From positions 1 through 5,255 of the forward strand of contig CALKYB010000075.1 of NCBI GenBank assembly GCA_938003565.1: a stretch of DNA of 5,255 nt, given 5' to 3'. This document shows, one piece after another, positions 1 to 5,255 of the stretch. The first letter of the stretch is position 1, and every line of letters starts with the position of its first letter. Below the pieces are notes generated by a model, which saw nothing but the letters and a program-made list of their open reading frames with translations, ran no database searches and was not told the DNA's origin. The position numbers and the translations under genes are program-made. The DNA comes from an uncultured bacterium. GTDB lineage: Bacteria > Bdellovibrionota_C > UBA2361 > SZUA-149 > CALKYB01.

Positions 1-2289
1 GAAAGAGTTGTAACCCCTGGTTTGCGATATATTGAAGATGGCTTAGAAGAGAAGAGCTTTAACTATCTTGCAGCTGTTTGTCTTGGACCTGGGGGTGGTG
101 GGGTAGTCTATGTTGATGTTTCGACTGGCCATTTGAAGCTGCAGGAGTGCGAGTCGGAAGTTGATATCCTAGAAGCATTTTCCTGTCTTCAGCCTGCAGA
201 GCTAATAGTTCCATCGACCCTTTGGGATGTGCCGATTGGAGCTGACTGGTTGAAACGTCTAAAAAGTTTAGCTGGTGAATATTCGTGTAAAATAGTTGAA
301 AAGCCGTTTAAGCGGACTTCTAAGGAATCTCTTCAGAAACGAATTACGAATCTGTTACCGGATGAAAAGAAAGATCTTGGAGCTGGATTCGAGTTTAACT
401 CTCCGGTCACAATTTCTTCAGCTGAGGTGTTACTGGATTTTATTATTGATAACTCTTTTGACAATGAGTTTAGCTTAGCTCGATGCTCTTCTCTAAATTC
501 TGATAGATCTTGGGTTATTGATGCTGCGACTCGAAAAAACTTAGAGGTCTTAGCGACTTCGGATAAGTCGAGTCATAGTTTAATTAAGTTTTTGGACAGA
601 GCCAAAACCGCATTTGGTTCCAGGCTTTTAGCTGAAAAGCTTCTTTCGCCGGAGACTGATCTCTCAACCATAGAGCGATATCAGGAAGCGGTATATGAGC
701 TGTTCTCTAGTGATGATTTAGTAGGAGAATTGAGAGACTGCCTCTCTTCAGTTAGGGATTTGGAGAGACTCTCAACCCGCATTGCTAGTGGAAGAGTTAA
801 TCCTTACGATTTGGGGGTGTTGCGCTCTTCTATTGAGATTCTTCCCAAGGTTAGAGAGTTACTAGCTGCTAGTAAAGCCGAGTTATTGGTTGAACTGTCT
901 TGCTCTTTAGATCCACTTGAAGATCTTTTCAAAATTCTAAGAGAGTCTCTTGTGGTCGAGCCTCCTCCCAAAGTTACGGATGGCGGGATATTTGAAAATG
1001 GTTTTAACAATGAAGTAGATGAGCTTAGACTTATAAGTAGAGACGGTAAAAGTTCGCTCGCCGGTTTTGAAGAGCAGGAAAGAAAAAAAACAGGAATTAA
1101 TGGCCTGAAGGTTCGCTATAACAATGTTTTTGGTTATTTTATTGAAATTACCAAAGCTAATTTGTCGCGTGTGCCAGATAGCTATGAGCGTAAGTCTACA
1201 CTCACCAACTCGGAACGATTTGTTACTCAGGAATTAAAAGAACTGGAAGTTAAGATACTCTCGGCTAAGGTGAGGCAGATAAATTTAGAGAAGGATCTAT
1301 TCTCTGAATTAAAGCTAAGTATGGCTAAGGATAGGGGGAGGCTACAAATCACGGCCCAAATTTTGGCCGAAATTGATGTTGTCACTACTGCAGCCTATAT
1401 AGCTAGGCAGTATAACTATGTTCGTCCGGTTGTAAACGAATTGGGAGTTACGAAAATCATTCGTGGTCGGCATCCAGTTGTTGAAAGGATTTCTGGGGCT
1501 GACAATTTTGTTCCCAATGACACTCTTCTTGAAGTAGCCGAAGGCAGCTCCCCTAAGCAGACGTTCGCGGTTTTGACTGGGCCAAATATGGGTGGAAAAT
1601 CTACCTATTTACGACAGGTTGGTCTAATTCAACTTATGGCTCAGGCAGGCTTTTTTGTTCCCGCTGAAAGTGCTGAAATAGGACTGGTGGATAGAATTTT
1701 TACCCGGATTGGAGCCTCGGATGATCTGTCTCGGGGAGAGTCTACTTTTATGGTAGAGATGAGAGAGGCAGCGGTGATTGCTCGGCGTGCTACCTCTAGG
1801 AGTTTAGTGCTGGTTGATGAGTTGGGGCGAGGAACAGCGACTTCCGATGGTCGTGCATTAGCCAATGCGATTGCTGAGTGGCTTCATGATCGCACTGGAT
1901 GCAGGACAATTTTTGCGACACACTTTCATGAGCTATCCAGTCTTAAGGATACGAGAGAGAATATCTTCTGCCTTTCCGTAGGTGTTGAGGAAGGGAAAGA
2001 AGAGATATCTTTCACCTATCGAATTGAGCAAAAATCGGCTAGTAAAAGTTATGGAATTGAAGTAGCTAGGTTGGCTGGTTTGCCTGGGGAGATTTTACAG
2101 AGAGCGAGCGATCTTCTTGATTCGAATGGTTCGGAGATCGCAGGTCAACCACTCTCTGACAGGGTGGTGACTAAGGTGGTCAAAGATGAACGATCTGAGA
2201 GGCTTGTGAAGTCATTAGAGAGTTTGGATCTAAACTCTCTCTCCCCTATAGAGGCTCTAAATGAGCTATATCGCATTAGAAGTCTGTAG
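1..2289 (+). CDS. mutS: DNA mismatch repair protein MutS, 5'-truncated by window edge
   Basis: MutS dimers recognise mismatches and small loops in DNA and use ATP to recruit MutL and start strand repair in the cytoplasm. The frame is open from base 1 and begins ERVVTPG, the conserved MutS stretch at the end of the mismatch-binding domain. About 100 N-terminal residues, including the Phe-x-Glu mismatch-reading motif, are therefore outside the window. The TTG at 22 is internal, not the start. Visible in order: connector domain; core-domain motif DAATRKNLE (from 520); clamp-region motif YNNVFGYFIEI (1117-1149); ATPase with Walker A GPNMGGKST (1579-1605); signature STFMVEM (1741-1761); Walker B LVLVDELGRGT with D at 1816-1818 and E at 1819-1821; and ATH switch histidine at 1921-1923. 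The C-terminus (EALNELYRIRSL) is the usual MutS dimerisation helix region, so the 3' end is intact. These motifs and the VVTPG start separate it from MutS2. The 762 visible residues fit a normal full length near 860. An 83-bp gap follows. Confidence 0.98.
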   Translation, partial: ERVVTPGLRYIEDGLEEKSFNYLAAVCLGPGGGGVVYVDVSTGHLKLQECESEVDILEAFSCLQPAELIVPSTLWDVPIGADWLKRLKSLAGEYSCKIVEKPFKRTSKESLQKRITNLLPDEKKDLGAGFEFNSPVTISSAEVLLDFIIDNSFDNEFSLARCSSLNSDRSWVIDAATRKNLEVLATSDKSSHSLIKFLDRAKTAFGSRLLAEKLLSPETDLSTIERYQEAVYELFSSDDLVGELRDCLSSVRDLERLSTRIASGRVNPYDLGVLRSSIEILPKVRELLAASKAELLVELSCSLDPLEDLFKILRESLVVEPPPKVTDGGIFENGFNNEVDELRLISRDGKSSLAGFEEQERKKTGINGLKVRYNNVFGYFIEITKANLSRVPDSYERKSTLTNSERFVTQELKELEVKILSAKVRQINLEKDLFSELKLSMAKDRGRLQITAQILAEIDVVTTAAYIARQYNYVRPVVNELGVTKIIRGRHPVVERISGADNFVPNDTLLEVAEGSSPKQTFAVLTGPNMGGKSTYLRQVGLIQLMAQAGFFVPAESAEIGLVDRIFTRIGASDDLSRGESTFMVEMREAAVIARRATSRSLVLVDELGRGTATSDGRALANAIAEWLHDRTGCRTIFATHFHELSSLKDTRENIFCLSVGVEEGKEEISFTYRIEQKSASKSYGIEVARLAGLPGEILQRASDLLDSNGSEIAGQPLSDRVVTKVVKDERSERLVKSLESLDLNSLSPIEALNELYRIRSL

Positions 2290-2372
2290 TTTCTTGATCT
2301 AGTTTCTGAATTTGTTCGAACTAGTGGAGAAAGATTCTGGACCGTTACAAATTTTAAAATAGCGAAATTAGT
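2290..2372. other. Intergenic gap between mutS and the amidase gene
   Basis: This is the only non-coding stretch in the window. It is AT-rich. A TAAAAT at 2355-2360 could act as a -10 box, but no good -35 sits about 17 bases upstream, so a promoter is not supported. No GC-rich stem followed by a T-run is present, so there is no clear intrinsic terminator for mutS and read-through into the amidase gene is plausible. No clear Shine-Dalgarno precedes the TTG at 2373. Confidence 0.6.
2299..2324. repeat. Small inverted repeat in the mutS-amidase gap
   Basis: CTAGTT (2299-2304) pairs with AACTAG (2319-2324) around a 14-base loop, and one T-G wobble could shorten the loop to 12. The right arm overlaps a perfect 8-base palindrome, GTTCGAAC (2314-2321). 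The stem is short, AT-rich and not followed by a T-run. It could be a weak RNA hairpin, an operator half-site pair, or chance. Confidence 0.3.
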
Positions 2373-3632
2373 TTGAACGATTTTAAGAATATTATTTGTA
2401 TTGTTGTTTGCCTCTGTTGTGTTGTTTTTTCGCATGCCGTTAGTGAAGAGGAGCATTTACCACTGGGTGATATAGAGACTCTTGCGAGGATCAAATTAAA
2501 GATAGAAGTTATTAGGGAGAATGATCCTGAGTTTAAAAATAATGTTTATTGGAAGTCGGCGATAGACGATATCGAAAATTTTTTGTCTGATGGTGATAAG
2601 AGTTTAGCAAAAGGGGAAGCTCTCTTTATATTGGCCCGCATTCAAAACCAATTTTTCAAGATTAATGGAGATCTGAAAGCGGTTGATAAAGCCGATGGGC
2701 TTTATCAACAATTGTTTACCGAATATTCCAATCATCCTAAGTCGGATGATGCTTTGCTTTATCATGGAGATTTACAGCGAAATCATTTCAAGAATGAAAA
2801 AAAAGCGCTGAAGTCTTTTCACCGAATTTTAACTGGATATCCCAGTGGAAATCGAGTCCGTCTTGCGAAACAGCGATTGGGAATCCCCGATTCTGAATAT
2901 ACTGGTTGGAAAGAGGTCGGTAAAGATGGGAATAAAATTGCCCAAAGAACTAAAAGTTCTTTGGTAGTAGTTCTTGACCCGGGGCACGGAGGAGCAGAGC
3001 TTGGAGCTTCTGGTGTGGATAATCATAACGAGAAAGATGTTGTGTTATCTATTTCAAAAAAACTCGCCATCCTTCTAAAGGTTGAGTATGGCATAGAGGC
3101 TATTTTGACTCGTTCCGGAGATTCGAATATGCCTTTGAATGAACGCACTGAGATAGCCAATAAATCCAAAGCCGATCTCTTTATATCTATTCATGCCAAT
3201 GCCAGTAAGAATAGCCGTGCTGAGGGAATAGAAACTTACTATTTGGACAATACCAATGATAAGTCCAGTTTGAAGCTGGCAAAAAAAGAAAACTCTGTGA
3301 AAGGAGGCATGCGGACAGATTTACAGTTTATTCTAAGTGATTTGATTCAGACTGCAAAACTAGAAGATTCAATAACATTAGCTCACTCTCTTCAAGATTC
3401 CCTAATTTCCAGACTGACGCAAAGGTATAAAGGGATTAAGAATCTAGGCGTAAAAAAGGCTCCTTTTTACGTTTTAGTAGGGGCCCACATGCCGTGCGCG
3501 CTTGTAGAGGTAGCATTTATTGACCATCCTAAGGAAGGACGACGTCTTCTGACTGAAGAGTATCAAAGTCATGTAGCCAGTTCCTTAGCCTTAGGGGTGG
3601 ATAAATATTTTAGATCTCTTGGTAGGAAGTAG
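2373..3632 (+). CDS. N-acetylmuramoyl-L-alanine amidase (Amidase_3) with signal peptide and TPR-like N-terminal region
   Basis: This is a predicted zinc hydrolase that cuts the bond between N-acetylmuramic acid and the stem peptide of peptidoglycan, outside the inner membrane. Residues 1-22 form a signal peptide: Lys5, a hydrophobic core at 7-19, and a likely cleavage after S-H-A (20-22). Residues ~80-170 are helical with TPR-like pattern (ALLYHGDLQRNHFKNEKKAL, then SFHRILTGYPSG), as in envelope TPR proteins. The amidase domain spans ~195-415. It has DPGHGG (zinc ligand His205), Glu220 in NEKD (zinc ligand), SIHANA (zinc ligand His274) and VEVAFIDHP (catalytic Glu379), so all key residues are present. 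The start is TTG: an in-frame stop lies at 2355-2357, no other common start precedes the signal peptide, and the next Met is residue 253. No AMIN or SPOR septal-targeting domain is seen. Its stop codon overlaps the next start by one base. It is AmiA/B/C-like in catalysis, but the subtype is not resolved. Confidence 0.93.
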   Translation: MNDFKNIICIVVCLCCVVFSHAVSEEEHLPLGDIETLARIKLKIEVIRENDPEFKNNVYWKSAIDDIENFLSDGDKSLAKGEALFILARIQNQFFKINGDLKAVDKADGLYQQLFTEYSNHPKSDDALLYHGDLQRNHFKNEKKALKSFHRILTGYPSGNRVRLAKQRLGIPDSEYTGWKEVGKDGNKIAQRTKSSLVVVLDPGHGGAELGASGVDNHNEKDVVLSISKKLAILLKVEYGIEAILTRSGDSNMPLNERTEIANKSKADLFISIHANASKNSRAEGIETYYLDNTNDKSSLKLAKKENSVKGGMRTDLQFILSDLIQTAKLEDSITLAHSLQDSLISRLTQRYKGIKNLGVKKAPFYVLVGAHMPCALVEVAFIDHPKEGRRLLTEEYQSHVASSLALGVDKYFRSLGRK

Positions 3633-3634
3633 TG
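3624..3634 (+). promoter_or_regulatory. Shine-Dalgarno and GTG start of the nucleotidyltransferase gene, overlapping the amidase stop
   Basis: AGGAAG at 3624-3629 lies just ahead of a GTG at 3632-3634. The GTG shares its first base with the amidase stop codon TAG (3630-3632). This supports GTG as the true start and suggests translational coupling. The first in-frame Met codon is residue 60, past the GGAVRD nucleotide-binding motif, so it cannot be the start. Confidence 0.75.
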
Positions 3635-4669
3635 TCTATTGAGGCTCCTCAATTTGTTCTAGATAAGTTTTCTGATGAATATCGAAAACTATTTTCAGAT
3701 TTGTACGGCGTCTCATCTTCATTTGGGGCTAACCTTTATCTTGTTGGTGGAGCGGTGAGAGATCTATTTGTCGAGCGAGAACTCCGCTATGGATCTGACT
3801 TAGATTTTATGATTGAGCCTTTTGAAGATAGTTTTTCTAAACCTTTCGAGGTATCTAGTCTTCCCAGTTTTCCTGAGGTTAAGAGTGAGTTTGTTTTTAA
3901 TGAGAAATATCTAACCGCTAAGCTCTCTCTTTCTTCTAAGATTCTTGGTCAAAGTTGTATCGACTTTTCTTTGGCCAGAAAAGAAAGTTACGAAACTATT
4001 GGGGCTCGACCAAAAGTTGGCCCTGGTAGTTTTTATGATGATATGGCTCGAAGAGATTTTAGTATAAATGCAATGGCGGTTAAAATTGGGCCTGGCGAGA
4101 CTTTTAGCATAGAGGATCCCTTCGAGGGGCTTGCCGCTTGTAAAAAGAGAGAATTGCGGGTTTTGCACCGAAGTAGCTTTGCCGACGATCCGGCAAGAAT
4201 CATTCGAGGTCTGCGCTTTATTCATAGATTGAAGCTAAATTGGAATCCAACGACGAAAGAGTTGGTTGAGACTGCGGTGCAAGGTGAGTATCTTTCTAGA
4301 ATTTCTACCGGTCGTTTGCTCACAGAATTGAAAAAGGCGTTTGCAGAGTTAGGGGAGTTTAGGAATCTCTTTTATGATCTCTTTGATTCGGGTGTGATAG
4401 AATTAGTGTTATCAGATTCGGTTGATGTATCTCGTTTGCTTTCTGCATACGAGTTGCTTGATAGAATGGGGTCCCAGCAAATAGTAGGGTTGCAATTTTG
4501 CTTGTCTGATTTGCGATTTGCGATTTTTTTCAGCGAAGATATGTTCCCCTGGGAAGATGGGAGTGTCGATGTAGATCTAAGTCCCTATTTTTCTAAAGAG
4601 GAGCGACGTCGAATTGGAGTTGCTAGGGATTTCTGGTTTAGGGAGAGGGTTGAGTGTACTTCGAGTTAA
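3632..4669 (+). CDS. cca: Class II tRNA nucleotidyltransferase (CCA-adding type)
   Basis: The protein is predicted to add or repair the 3'-terminal CCA (or part of it) on tRNAs with CTP and ATP, in the cytoplasm. Class II motifs appear in order: LYLVGGAVRD (36-44); metal-binding DLD (56-58); a conserved IDFSLARKESY (110-120); motif B RRDFSINAMA (140-149), involved in ribose selection; motif C EDPFEGLAACKKRELRVL (161-178); motif D DDPARIIRGLRF (185-196), whose Asp186 and Arg189 match the EDxxR amino-acid template for base selection; and motif E-like ISTGRLLTELKKAF (224-237). The arginine-rich signature of bacterial poly(A) polymerases between motifs A and B is not seen, which favours a tRNA enzyme over PcnB. 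There is no HD domain. At 345 residues the C-terminal body/tail region is short. CCA-, CC- and A-adding activities cannot be told apart here. It overlaps the amidase by 1 base and the next gene by 16 bases, so these genes are likely one operon. Confidence 0.9.
   Translation: MSIEAPQFVLDKFSDEYRKLFSDLYGVSSSFGANLYLVGGAVRDLFVERELRYGSDLDFMIEPFEDSFSKPFEVSSLPSFPEVKSEFVFNEKYLTAKLSLSSKILGQSCIDFSLARKESYETIGARPKVGPGSFYDDMARRDFSINAMAVKIGPGETFSIEDPFEGLAACKKRELRVLHRSSFADDPARIIRGLRFIHRLKLNWNPTTKELVETAVQGEYLSRISTGRLLTELKKAFAELGEFRNLFYDLFDSGVIELVLSDSVDVSRLLSAYELLDRMGSQQIVGLQFCLSDLRFAIFFSEDMFPWEDGSVDVDLSPYFSKEERRRIGVARDFWFRERVECTSS
4641..4656 (+). promoter_or_regulatory. Strong Shine-Dalgarno and GTG start of the ArgS-like gene, inside the nucleotidyltransferase gene
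   Basis: GGGAGAGGG at 4641-4649 contains two overlapping matches to the anti-Shine-Dalgarno sequence at good spacing from GTG 4654-4656. An in-frame TGA stop at 4651-4653 directly precedes the GTG, so no upstream start is possible. The first in-frame Met codon is about residue 164, too late to be the start. The upstream gene ends at 4669, so ribosomes finishing it could re-initiate here. Confidence 0.8.
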
Positions 4670-5255
4670 GGGAAGAAATTTTTAGCGTTTTGGATTGTCA
4701 GAACTTTTGGAAGGATCTGGGGGTTAGTATTGATTCTCGGGAGGAAATAGTTGAGCTTGCTGAGTCGGTTTCAAAGAGGTTGAGAATTACTTCTACTCCA
4801 GATGAAATACCGGGTTTAGTTTCCACAAATTTTAGTTTTATTTTGTCTAAACAATTGTCTAAGAGTGAGGTTTCGCCTCTACTCATTAGTAAAGCATTCG
4901 TTAATAATCTTGAATCTAGTTTTGAGTTCGAGGAGTCTGATTCAGCTTTTCTTAATTTTTCACCTAGACCAGAATTAGTTGGTCGGATTGTTGAAAAATG
5001 GAGCAAGGGAGTTCCCTCAGAATTTACAAGTATAGTAGGTTCAAATCTCAAGTCCTATTGCATTGAGGCTAACTTAGCTGGCCAGGGCTCAGAAGCAGCG
5101 ACTCGTTGTTTTCAATTCTCAAAAAGCCCAGAGTCTTTATTGATGTGTCTGGCCTTGTTGCACGACTTCGAGTTGGACGAGGAAATTTTTTTAAAGGGAA
5201 TTCGTGGAAGCGATAACTTGCCTGAATACTTTAGGGGATTCCTTGAAGTTTATTC
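4654..5255 (+). CDS. ArgS-like protein without catalytic core: Add-1-like domain followed by DALR-like domain (3'-truncated)
   Basis: An uninterrupted frame of 200 codons runs off the right edge and starts MYFELREEIF. Residues ~1-115 follow the pattern of the N-terminal Add-1 domain of arginyl-tRNA synthetase, which contacts the tRNA D-loop. STNFSFILSKQLSKSEVSPL (57-76) resembles the ArgS 'yqaNgalalAKkLgk.Pr' helix, and SAFLNFSPRPELV (97-109) resembles 'PGFINfrLsp.fl'. In ArgS the catalytic domain with its HIGH motif would follow at once; nothing like it appears. Instead SPESLLMCLALLHDFEL (158-174) and LPEYFRGFLEVY (189-200) resemble the C-terminal DALR anticodon-binding domain ('ralL.kLa.FPevv...yl.eLa.afh.fY'). 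I infer a tRNA-binding ArgS paralogue with no aminoacylation activity. Co-translation with a CCA-adding-type enzyme fits a tRNA role. The alternative is an unrelated helical protein. The reading frame is secure; the domain assignment is by eye and moderate, and the 3' end is not seen. Confidence 0.6.
   Translation, partial: MYFELREEIFSVLDCQNFWKDLGVSIDSREEIVELAESVSKRLRITSTPDEIPGLVSTNFSFILSKQLSKSEVSPLLISKAFVNNLESSFEFEESDSAFLNFSPRPELVGRIVEKWSKGVPSEFTSIVGSNLKSYCIEANLAGQGSEAATRCFQFSKSPESLLMCLALLHDFELDEEIFLKGIRGSDNLPEYFRGFLEVY

Noticed and set aside
22..24. TTG as the start codon of mutS
   Set aside because: The frame stays open to base 1 and the upstream codons encode conserved MutS sequence (ERVVTPG), so the real start lies outside the window.
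296..478. 60-codon + strand open frame
   Set aside because: It lies wholly inside mutS in another frame and has no recognisable domain or ribosome binding site.
804..1865. Minus-strand open frames at 804-1010 and 1641-1865
   Set aside because: They are antisense to strongly conserved MutS coding sequence, with low-complexity products and no motif support.
2299..2330. Intrinsic terminator after mutS
   Set aside because: The stem is only six AT-rich pairs with a long loop and no T-run follows it.
2145..2456. Minus-strand open frame of 103 codons spanning the mutS end and intergenic gap
   Set aside because: It covers the mutS C-terminus and the amidase signal peptide, and its product is Asn/Ser-rich with no domain pattern. 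It is best explained as a shadow frame.
2829..4225. Minus-strand open frames at 2829-3026 and 3911-4225
   Set aside because: They are antisense to the catalytic domains of the amidase and nucleotidyltransferase, with no independent evidence of coding.
3632..4669. Poly(A) polymerase PcnB
   Set aside because: The characteristic arginine-rich bacterial poly(A) polymerase signature between motifs A and B and the basic C-terminal tail are not seen. The IDFSLARKESY pattern fits CCA-type enzymes better.
4698..5051. Minus-strand open frame of 117 codons near the right end
   Set aside because: The + strand frame from 4654 has a strong Shine-Dalgarno, continuous openness to the window edge and ArgS-like patterns, so the antisense frame is its shadow.
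4654..5255. Ordinary arginyl-tRNA synthetase (argS)
   Set aside because: No HIGH-type motif follows the Add-1-like region, and the next part resembles the C-terminal DALR domain instead. The core is missing from the visible sequence.

Overview
The window is a bacterial stretch with every recognisable gene on the + strand. It holds a 5'-truncated mutS, a secreted cell-wall amidase, a class II tRNA nucleotidyltransferase, and a gene that runs off the right edge and resembles an arginyl-tRNA synthetase without its catalytic core. The sequence is moderately AT-rich. The amidase has a Sec-type signal peptide, a TPR-like N-terminal half and a zinc amidase domain, which suggests a Gram-negative envelope. 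The lineage cannot be fixed from the sequence; a deltaproteobacterial-type or related group is only a weak guess from the gene content.

Layout: 1-2289 is the C-terminal ~760 residues of MutS. It lacks the N-terminal mismatch-reading domain, which lies left of the window. 2290-2372 is the only intergenic gap (83 bp). It contains a small inverted repeat but no convincing terminator or promoter. 2373-3632 is an Amidase_3-type N-acetylmuramoyl-L-alanine amidase starting at TTG. 3632-4669 is a CCA-adding-type nucleotidyltransferase whose GTG start shares one base with the amidase stop codon. 4654-5255 is an open frame that starts at GTG inside the nucleotidyltransferase gene (16-base overlap) behind a strong Shine-Dalgarno sequence, and it is cut by the window edge.

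The last three genes are packed so tightly that they are almost certainly co-transcribed and probably translationally coupled. All three need non-ATG starts. Two of them look tRNA-related: one finishes or repairs tRNA 3' ends, and the other appears to carry the tRNA-contacting ends of ArgS. The amidase and MutS belong to unrelated processes (wall remodelling and mismatch repair), so the cluster looks like housekeeping rather than a mobile or defence island. No RNA gene, CRISPR array, insertion sequence or phage feature was seen.

The item most worth follow-up is the final gene. Its first ~115 residues match the pattern of the ArgS N-terminal (Add-1) domain. The sequence then passes directly into something like the ArgS DALR anticodon-binding domain, with no HIGH-type catalytic domain between them.
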